Under the pieces are notes generated by a model. It had not been told where the DNA came from. It worked only from the letters and a program-made list of their open reading frames with translations, and made no database searches. From Cloacimonetes bacterium UBA5835 (GTDB lineage Bacteria; Cloacimonadota; Cloacimonadia; Cloacimonadales; Cloacimonadaceae), in assembly GCA_002432865.1 (NCBI GenBank), contig DJGX01000057.1:1-10478 (forward strand): a DNA stretch of 10,478 bases, given 5' to 3'. Positions 1 to 5,666 of the stretch are shown here, piece by piece. Made by a program: the position numbers and the translations under genes. Within the stretch, counting starts at the first letter, position 1, and every line of letters starts with the position of its first letter.

Positions 1-44
1 ATTTTAACTCAAAGGCCGATACAGTGATAGCGATGGTGGCGTAA
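1..44 (+). repeat. Dispersed intergenic repeat, copy A
   Basis: This segment matches 171-214 at 42 of 44 positions by hand count (differences at 15 and 22). It contains the core GATAGCGATGGTGGCGTAA that is also found near the right end of the window. Unlike the other two copies, it is not followed by GCCCCTCG, so it appears truncated after GTAA. It may extend leftward beyond the window. Strand is given only relative to the other copies. Confidence 0.85.
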
Positions 45-95
45 ATAATCTGTCGGTTGTCAACTGTCGGCTTTAAGTCAAAATCGGCCTTTTTT
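11..95 (+). terminator. Possible terminator-like inverted repeat with T tract
   Basis: AAAGGCCGAT at 11-20 is perfectly complementary to ATCGGCCTTT at 83-92, and the right arm runs into six T at 90-95. A second, imperfect partner for the left arm (TCGGCTTT, 67-74) lies between them, so two alternative pairings compete. The 62-nt loop is much longer than in an ordinary intrinsic terminator, so this could equally be a fold of the repeat element. The upstream gene it might terminate is outside the window. Confidence 0.3.
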
Positions 96-170
96 AAGAG
101 ATTATTTGTGACCTTAGTTAAAAGATAGGGGAAAAGAATGAAATGAGGTGGCAGATCACAGGGAAAACCG

Positions 171-222
171 ATTTTAACTCAAAGACCGATATAGTGATAG
201 CGATGGTGGCGTAAGCCCCTCG
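171..222 (+). repeat. Dispersed intergenic repeat, copy B
   Basis: This is a direct repeat of copy A, exactly 170 bp downstream, extended by GCCCCTCG at 215-222. Positions 186-222 match the right-end copy (10321-10357) at 34 of 37 positions. The 3' part can fold as GGC (208-210), GTAA (211-214), GCC (215-217), a short stem closed by a GNRA-type loop if transcribed from the + strand. No open reading frame is attached to it. Confidence 0.85.
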
Positions 223-323
223 TAAAAAAGAAAGATACAATTATCTTCTTATTTTCTCATCTTCAAAAAGAGCCCCTCAGGTCAACACAAGATTAGGCAA
301 AAAGACAAAAAGGATAAAAAAAC

Positions 324-355
324 TTGACCTAATAGCCAAAGCTAAACTTTATGAT
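324..355 (+). promoter_or_regulatory. Candidate promoter for the tpiA operon
   Basis: A good -35-like hexamer TTGACC lies at 324-329. Downstream, TATGAT at 350-355 is one base from the -10 consensus but sits 20 nt away, while CTTTAT at 347-352 has the ideal 17-nt spacing but a poorer match. The region is AT-rich and sits just before the first gene of a nine-gene run, which fits a promoter. The -35 is also half of an inverted repeat (AGGTCAA 279-285 with TTGACCT 324-330). Consensus use is assumed; the native sigma-factor preference is unknown. Confidence 0.35.
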
Positions 356-385
356 TTTTAAGATAAGCTTAAGTGAGGTATATAA

Positions 386-1168
386 ATGCGGAAGTTATAC
401 ATTGCCGGTAACTGGAAGATGAATAAGGGTTTAATGGAAACGCGGGTATTTGTACAAAGGGTAGTTCCAGAGATAAACAAGCAGGATTTGGGGAATGTAA
501 TTCCTTTAATTGCACCGGCTTATCCATTTTTGGAAGAGGCCTTAAGAGAGAGTTTTAGTTCTGCTTTACAAGTGGCTGCTCAGGATGTATCTTATCATTC
601 TGAGGGTGCTTACACGGGAGAGGTATCTGCTCAAATGCTTGCATCAATGGAACTTAAATATTGTATTGTGGGTCATTCTGAACGCCGTCAATATCATAAT
701 GAAACAGATGCTATGGTAAAAGCCAGAATGCTGAAGCTTTTTGAGCATAATATTACTCCCATTGTTTGTATTGGAGAAACATTGGCTCAAAGGGAAGAAG
801 GCAAAACAGAGGAAGTGATTATCAATCAGCTTAATGGTTGTTTAGAAGGCATAAAACTGATAAAGGGAACAGAGATTATTATTGCTTATGAACCGGTTTG
901 GGCAATTGGAACAGGAGAAAATGCTACACCTTGGCAAGCGCAGGAAGTGCACAAGTTAATTAGAAATTGGCTGAAAAATAACTATGGAGAAACCGTTGCG
1001 AATGAACTATCCATTCTCTATGGGGGCAGTATAAAACCGGCAAATTTAAAAGAGCTATTGGAAGGCGAAGATATTGATGGTGGCTTAATTGGAGGCGCTT
1101 CGCTAAAAGAAGAGGACTTTCTGGAAATGGTGAAGATAGCGGTGGCAAGTAAAGGAGAAAAATGTTAG
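386..1168 (+). CDS. tpiA: Triose-phosphate isomerase
   Basis: Cytoplasmic glycolytic/gluconeogenic enzyme interconverting dihydroxyacetone phosphate and glyceraldehyde 3-phosphate. The 260-residue length is slightly over the usual ~250. The full family signature is visible: N-terminal GNWKMN with the substrate-binding Asn9 and Lys11; VGHSERR with catalytic His97; the catalytic base Glu169 in AYEPVWAIGTG, whose second half is the mobile loop 6; and the phosphate-gripping YGGSIKP (212-218) and LIGGASL (234-240). The ATG at 386 is chosen because the conserved N-terminus begins there and GTGAGG (373-378) gives a ribosome site 7 nt upstream. It is the first gene of the run and its last 7 nt overlap serS. 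Nothing is missing. Confidence 0.97.
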   Translation: MRKLYIAGNWKMNKGLMETRVFVQRVVPEINKQDLGNVIPLIAPAYPFLEEALRESFSSALQVAAQDVSYHSEGAYTGEVSAQMLASMELKYCIVGHSERRQYHNETDAMVKARMLKLFEHNITPIVCIGETLAQREEGKTEEVIINQLNGCLEGIKLIKGTEIIIAYEPVWAIGTGENATPWQAQEVHKLIRNWLKNNYGETVANELSILYGGSIKPANLKELLEGEDIDGGLIGGASLKEEDFLEMVKIAVASKGEKC

Positions 1169-2421
1169 ACTTAAAATTTATTCGTAATAATGTGGAACTT
1201 GTTCGTCAAGCGATAATCAATAAAAATGAAAAAGCGGATTTGGATGCGCTATTAAGCATTGATGATCAAAGACGCAAACTGCAATTTGAGTTTGATAATC
1301 TGAAAGCGCATCAAAACAGTGTTTCAGCTATCATCGCGCAAAGGAAAAAAGCGGGTGAAAAGATAGATAACGAACTTACTGAAATGAGCAAAGTGGCTGA
1401 AGAGATTAAAGGACTTGCTAATCAGTTAGGCGCAACAAATGCAGAGTTGGAAAAACTACTTTTAACTATTCCCAATATCCCGCAAGCGGATGTACCAGTG
1501 GGAAAAGATGAAACAGCTAATAAAGTAATAAAGGTATGGGGTGAACCCAAACAATTTTCCTTTACTCCCAAAGATCATTTGGAATTGGCTATTCAAAATA
1601 ACCTTCTGGATTTACCTCGTGGGGCAAAAATTAGCGGTAGTGGTTTTCCTGTTTACACTGGAGAGGGAGCGCGTTTAGAACGCTATTTGATAAATTTTAT
1701 GTTGGAATATCATTGTCAGAAACATAATTACACGGAATTGATGGTGCCTTTGGCTGTAAACCGAAAAACGATGACAGGCACAGGGCAACTTCCTAAATTG
1801 GAAGAAGATATGTATCAAATAGAAAAAGACGATTTGTTCTTAATTCCTACAGCTGAAGTTCCCGTAACTAATATTTATACTGATGAAATCCTTATCTGGA
1901 AAGATCTGCCGAAACGCTATGTTGCCTACACACCCTGTTTTAGAAGAGAGGCAGGTTCCTATGGAAAAGAAACTAGAGGTCTGCAACGCTTGCATCAATT
2001 TAATAAAGTGGAGTTAGTTCAGTTTACTGAGCCGGAAAAATCAGCGGAAGCATTAGAAGAAATCTTAGCCAATGCGGAAGCGATATTACAGGCATTCAAT
2101 TTGCATTATAGAGTAGTAACTCTTTGCACAGGCGATCTATCTTTCGCATCTCAAAAAACCTATGATTTGGAAGTTTGGGCACCAGGAACAGGTAAATATC
2201 TGGAAGTAAGCTCTGTTAGCAACTTTGGTGAATTTCAAGCACGCCGAGCTAATATTCGCTTTAAGGATAAAACGGGAAAAGTTAGGCACTTGCATACTTT
2301 AAATGGTTCCGGAGTTGCCACTCCACGTTTGTTGATTGCTATTCTGGAAACTTATCAACAAGAAGATGGGACAATAAAACTGCCTTCAGTGCTTGATCCT
2401 TTTTTACGCTTAACTTTATAA
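1162..2421 (+). CDS. serS: Seryl-tRNA synthetase
   Basis: Class II aminoacyl-tRNA synthetase that activates serine with ATP and charges tRNA-Ser (and tRNA-Sec if present). The 419 residues fit the bacterial enzyme. An N-terminal charged helical arm (about 27-103), typical of the tRNA-binding coiled coil, precedes the catalytic core. The core has the serine-site TAE (230-232), motif 2 FRREAG (260-265) followed by the ETRGLQRLHQF stretch, the EVSSVSNFGEFQARR segment (348-362) and motif 3 NGSG with Arg389 (381-389). In many family members the residue after EVSS is Cys; here it is Val, a mild variation. AAAGGAG (1151-1157) precedes the ATG, which overlaps the end of tpiA by 7 nt, suggesting translational coupling. 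The next gene follows after 22 nt. Confidence 0.97.
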   Translation: MLDLKFIRNNVELVRQAIINKNEKADLDALLSIDDQRRKLQFEFDNLKAHQNSVSAIIAQRKKAGEKIDNELTEMSKVAEEIKGLANQLGATNAELEKLLLTIPNIPQADVPVGKDETANKVIKVWGEPKQFSFTPKDHLELAIQNNLLDLPRGAKISGSGFPVYTGEGARLERYLINFMLEYHCQKHNYTELMVPLAVNRKTMTGTGQLPKLEEDMYQIEKDDLFLIPTAEVPVTNIYTDEILIWKDLPKRYVAYTPCFRREAGSYGKETRGLQRLHQFNKVELVQFTEPEKSAEALEEILANAEAILQAFNLHYRVVTLCTGDLSFASQKTYDLEVWAPGTGKYLEVSSVSNFGEFQARRANIRFKDKTGKVRHLHTLNGSGVATPRLLIAILETYQQEDGTIKLPSVLDPFLRLTL

Positions 2422-2443
2422 TAACCTCAGGAAGAGGAGAATA

Positions 2444-3631
2444 ATGAATAAAAACGAATTGGGCTTATTGGACATCATCCTGGTGATAGCCAAACGCAAA
2501 TATCTGGTAATAACTATATGCTGTATAGTGGCTGTGGCAGCTATTATATATTCACTTGTTGTTCCTGAATATTGGGAATCGAAAGCAACGCTTATGCCAA
2601 TTGCCGAATCGGGAAGTATAGGTTCCTTGGGTGGAAGTTTTATGGATATTTTAGGGGGAGGACTTCTACAAACCGACAAATATGATATGGCAGTGGATTT
2701 CATCTACATAATGCAAAGCCGTAAATTTCGGGAAGAAGTGGTAAGAAAATTTAATCTGATCCAATATTACAAAATAAAAGAACCGGATTCGCTGAAAGCA
2801 ATGGAATTGGCAGTGAGAAAATTAAGTGAAGAGACAATGGAGATGTTTTATGATCAGAAGACCTATCTGGTAAACATTAAAGCGGAAACCAAAGATAGAG
2901 AACTTTCCCGTCAGATGGTCCAACATCATTTGGATGCTCTGAGCAAATACATTTTAAATAGCAAAATGAGTAAAGGGCGCCAGAAACGACAATTCTTGGA
3001 AAAGCAAGTAGAGGAGCATAAACAGATAATGGATTCTCTGGCGATGCAAATGAGGGATTTCCAAAAGAAAAACCGTTCCATAGATATCACTCAGCAAACG
3101 CAATCACTGATAAAACTATATAGTGATGTAGTGGCTGAATATATGCAAGCTGAACTGGAATACTCTCTTGCTCTTACCCAATATGATGAGAAATCACCTA
3201 TAGTAAAGTCTCTAACGGAGAAGATGAAATTATTGAAAAAGAAAGTGCAGAGTTTGGAGAAAAACAATAGTGATCTGGTTCCTGAATATATTGTGCAAAT
3301 AGATAAAATTCCAGATATATCGATGCAATATGCTCAAATGATGTTGAATGTAGAAATAGAGAAGCAAATAATTGAATATCTATATCCGCAATATGAACTT
3401 GCTAAGCTGGAAGAAGTGAAAGACCTTCCTACCTTCGAAATATACGATGCACCTCAAATTGCTGGTATTAGGTCTAAACCCAAAAGAGCAATCACTGTAA
3501 TTGTTAGCACTGTGGCTGCCTTTATTTTTTCCTGTATTTTGGCCTTGATTTTGGAGAGCTTTCAGGGTGAAAACAGAGAAAAAATATTGGCAATTAAAGC
3601 AGCTCTCTTTAGAAAAAGGAAACAATCCTGA
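2444..3631 (+). CDS. Wzz/GumC-type polysaccharide chain-length determinant
   Basis: Predicted inner-membrane polysaccharide co-polymerase, which in related systems sets the length of, or helps export, surface polysaccharide. Layout: short cytoplasmic start, first membrane segment about 20-40 ending VVPEYWESKATL (a Wzz-domain hallmark), a Gly/Ser-rich stretch (56-75), a long charged periplasmic region likely to be coiled coil (about 175-275), the segment QYELAKLEEVKDLPTFEIYD followed by PQIAGIRSKPKRA (316-349) typical of the GumC/GNVR end, and a second membrane segment about 348-371. The cytoplasmic tail of about 25 residues is basic and has no Walker motifs, so no tyrosine-kinase domain is fused. 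AGAGGAG (2433-2439) precedes the ATG. The next gene, an O-antigen ligase-like protein, supports a role in polysaccharide assembly. The exact polymer is unknown. Confidence 0.85.
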   Translation: MNKNELGLLDIILVIAKRKYLVITICCIVAVAAIIYSLVVPEYWESKATLMPIAESGSIGSLGGSFMDILGGGLLQTDKYDMAVDFIYIMQSRKFREEVVRKFNLIQYYKIKEPDSLKAMELAVRKLSEETMEMFYDQKTYLVNIKAETKDRELSRQMVQHHLDALSKYILNSKMSKGRQKRQFLEKQVEEHKQIMDSLAMQMRDFQKKNRSIDITQQTQSLIKLYSDVVAEYMQAELEYSLALTQYDEKSPIVKSLTEKMKLLKKKVQSLEKNNSDLVPEYIVQIDKIPDISMQYAQMMLNVEIEKQIIEYLYPQYELAKLEEVKDLPTFEIYDAPQIAGIRSKPKRAITVIVSTVAAFIFSCILALILESFQGENREKILAIKAALFRKRKQS

Positions 3632-4902
3632 ATTCCGCAACCCTGAATTTATCGTATAATAACATCAGATTAAACTATCTGATAGCGGGATTATTATTGA
3701 TAGCGGTAGTTCTGGATTACTTTCCTGTGGATATGGGCTTTAATGATATCTATTTTATCGCGGTGGCCAGCCTATGCTTAATTTATGCTATAATAGATAA
3801 GGATATCGCAATAATCAATGAAGTTAATCTTGTTCCGGTATTGTTTTTATTAGCATTATCGGCTTATTCACTAATAAGTTATAACTGGTCGATAGATAAA
3901 AGGATTTCGTTAGCCCATTCAAAATTAATCTTAAGAAAAACCGCATTATTTCTCATAATAAGTGTTTTTTGCAGAGATAAAAGAGTGAAGCAATACGCTC
4001 ACTGGTTCTGGTTTTTTCTAATGCTAGCCTATCTTGGAATTGCTTTTTGGGAAATATCTACCTGGAAACACTTACCTCAATCAATCTATTATAACAGGGC
4101 GATTTTTGTTCCAACGGGACCTTTCTATGGTCCAAACCAATTTGGAGCTGTTTTCTGTTTGTTATTTCCGTTTTATCTTTTTATTCCTGAGCTTACAAAA
4201 AATAGAAGGTACTTAAGGGTATTTTCGTTTATATGTGCTTTGTTGGTCATTGCCATTGTTATTGTGGAAGGAGCCAGAATTGCCATTATTGCTACATTGG
4301 GGATGTTGTTATATACGCTGTTTTTTCTTTACTCGAAAAAAATGAGAAGAACAGGTCTATTACTAATTGGCCTTATTATCCTGGGGCTCATCATATTTGC
4401 CAAGCCTCTTGTAAATTTTACAATTAGTAAATTGAGCGCTGAAATTAGCAGTATTGGGCAAGAATCAAAATCTTGTGTTATGGGCAGTATAAAAATTCGC
4501 ACTCGCTTAATTCCTGAGAATCTGGAAATATTGGCTCAAAGTGGATTTATGGGTGTGGGTGCAGGTAATGTGGAACGCTATATGCTTTCGGGAAGGATCT
4601 ATAGAACAGGTGGAATTTCCAATCCACACAATTTCTTTCTGGAACTGATGGCGAATTATGGGCTTGTATTTCTTTTAGGCTTTCTCTATATTTATGGAAT
4701 CTGGCTCTACCGTCTCTGGCGAGCTATAAAAGCGAATCCGGAACAAAAGAAATATTACGAAATGTTTTTCTTTGTGCTTTTGATGTTTATACCTGCTGCC
4801 AGCTTACCCAGCTCGATAATTTGGGAACATCATTACTGGATTCTATTTGCGTTTATCAATGAAATATCTCATCCAGCAAACTGGATGCAAAAGGCAATAT
4901 GA
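3628..4902 (+). CDS. O-antigen ligase/polymerase-like membrane protein (WaaL/Wzy_C family)
   Basis: Polytopic membrane protein with about ten hydrophobic segments, probably joining or polymerising glycan from a lipid carrier at the outer face of the inner membrane. Family features, numbered from TTG 3697: an Arg after a membrane segment (EGARIAI, Arg194), the large hydrophilic loop about 240-310 with IRTRLIPENLEILAQSGFMGVGAG, and the signature NPHNFFLELMANYG with His311. Start choice: the conventional start is TTG 3697, but that cuts into the first membrane helix. The frame stays open upstream to 3613, and CTG 3628 has AAAGGA (3615-3620) 7 nt before it, overlaps the preceding TGA by 4 nt, and completes the helix YLIAGLLLIAVVLDYF. 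I therefore give 3628 (424 residues); 3697 (401 residues) remains possible. Ligase and polymerase cannot be told apart from sequence. Confidence 0.82.
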   Translation: MNSATLNLSYNNIRLNYLIAGLLLIAVVLDYFPVDMGFNDIYFIAVASLCLIYAIIDKDIAIINEVNLVPVLFLLALSAYSLISYNWSIDKRISLAHSKLILRKTALFLIISVFCRDKRVKQYAHWFWFFLMLAYLGIAFWEISTWKHLPQSIYYNRAIFVPTGPFYGPNQFGAVFCLLFPFYLFIPELTKNRRYLRVFSFICALLVIAIVIVEGARIAIIATLGMLLYTLFFLYSKKMRRTGLLLIGLIILGLIIFAKPLVNFTISKLSAEISSIGQESKSCVMGSIKIRTRLIPENLEILAQSGFMGVGAGNVERYMLSGRIYRTGGISNPHNFFLELMANYGLVFLLGFLYIYGIWLYRLWRAIKANPEQKKYYEMFFFVLLMFIPAASLPSSIIWEHHYWILFAFINEISHPANWMQKAI

Positions 4903-5666
4903 GTAAATTTGAAAAACTTGTTGAAATTGTAGCAACTCTCAGAACTCCTGGAACAGGATGTCCCTGGGATTTAAAACAAACCCGCGAAACTCTTGTTCCC
5001 AATATTATTGAGGAACTATATGAAGTTATCGAAGCCATAGAAAATAAGGACGATAACTCGCTGAAAGAAGAATTGGGCGATCTTCTATTGCATATCGTTT
5101 TTCAAGCACAAATATCTAAAGAACAGGGATTATGGTCTATAGACGATGTGATAGATGAAATTATCAATAAACTCATTCGTAGACATCCACATGTTTTTGG
5201 AGACCTAAACATAGAAGATGCAGATGCAGTAAAAGTAAATTGGGAACGCCTTAAAAAGAAAGAAAAAACAATGCGGAAAAGTGTTTTGGATGGTATTCCT
5301 AAAAAAATGCCGGCTCTTATTCAAGCCCAACGAACCCAAGAAAAAGCTGCCGCTGTAGGTTTTGACTGGCAAGATATTAAGCCCATTATGGAAAAAATAG
5401 ATGAAGAGAAAGAGGAATTTATAGAAGCGTTAGCCAGTAACGAAGAGGAGAAAATACGCGAAGAACTTGGAGATATGATTTTCACTTTGGTAAACTTGGC
5501 AAGAAAATTACATATCGATGCCGAAGCGGCTTTAAAAGAATGCACGCGTAAATTTGTTCGCCGTTTTAATAGTATTGAAGAATACTACCGTAAAGAAGGA
5601 AAGGATATTAATGAAGCCGATCTTGAAGAGCTCGATTCTCACTGGCAAAGAATCAAGGGACACTAA
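4899..5666 (+). CDS. mazG: Nucleoside triphosphate pyrophosphohydrolase MazG
   Basis: Cytoplasmic house-cleaning enzyme that hydrolyses (d)NTPs, including non-canonical ones, to monophosphate and pyrophosphate. At 255 residues it has the full two-domain length. The N-terminal copy opens with LRTPGTGCPWDLKQT (14-28), the classic MazG start, and carries the metal-binding EExxE (Glu38, Glu39, Glu42) and ExxD (Glu58, Asp61 in EELGD). The C-terminal copy repeats this as EEKEEF (169-174) and EELGDM (188-193), which in the well-studied enzyme is the catalytically dominant half. RRHPHVFGD (94-102) and VGFDW (153-157) are further family marks. The ATG overlaps the previous stop as ATGA, suggesting coupled translation, and the 3' end overlaps the kinase gene by 56 nt. 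No key residue is missing. Confidence 0.96.
   Translation: MSKFEKLVEIVATLRTPGTGCPWDLKQTRETLVPNIIEELYEVIEAIENKDDNSLKEELGDLLLHIVFQAQISKEQGLWSIDDVIDEIINKLIRRHPHVFGDLNIEDADAVKVNWERLKKKEKTMRKSVLDGIPKKMPALIQAQRTQEKAAAVGFDWQDIKPIMEKIDEEKEEFIEALASNEEEKIREELGDMIFTLVNLARKLHIDAEAALKECTRKFVRRFNSIEEYYRKEGKDINEADLEELDSHWQRIKGH

Larger units (their letters stand above)
1..385. other. Intergenic leader upstream of tpiA, no gene seen
   Basis: No convincing coding region is present in these 385 bases on either strand. The stretch holds two direct copies of a dispersed repeat (1-44 and 171-222), a 10-nt perfect inverted repeat (11-20 with 83-92) followed by a T tract, a weak AT-rich hairpin (229-237 with 242-250), and a probable promoter and Shine-Dalgarno sequence for tpiA. 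The octamer AGCCCCTC occurs at 214-221, at the end of the second repeat copy, and again on its own at 271-278. The left edge is cut by the window, so the upstream gene and the full extent of the first repeat copy are unknown. Confidence 0.8.

Noticed and set aside
1..222. tRNA or other known RNA gene in the repeat region
   Set aside because: No cloverleaf, T-arm consensus or CCA-like end is visible; the only structure is a short hairpin and a long-range inverted repeat.
229..250. Hairpin AGAAAGATA / TATCTTCTT as an intrinsic terminator
   Set aside because: The stem is almost entirely A-T with a bulge and lacks a continuous T run, so it is too weak to call.
960..1148. Short minus-strand open frame within tpiA, and similar minus-strand frames at 2416-2703, 3380-3640, 4856-5038, 5321-5714, 5878-6297, 8035-8298 and 9397-9690
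   Set aside because: All lie opposite genes with strong family signatures, have no recognisable motifs and look low-complexity; they are frame shadows.
3575..3631. A fused tyrosine-kinase domain at the end of the Wzz-like protein
   Set aside because: Only about 25 basic residues follow the second membrane segment and no Walker A or B motif is present.
4034..4427. Two small plus-strand open frames inside the ligase-like gene, and two more inside the transporter (9496-9720, 9844-10044)
   Set aside because: They are out-of-frame readings of membrane-helix codons, rich in Cys, Phe and Tyr, with no proper ribosome site and no independent evidence.
5554..5610. Earlier start for the histidine kinase at 5554
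   Set aside because: It would extend the overlap with mazG to more than 110 nt and adds residues with no family features; 5611 has a better-placed ribosome site.
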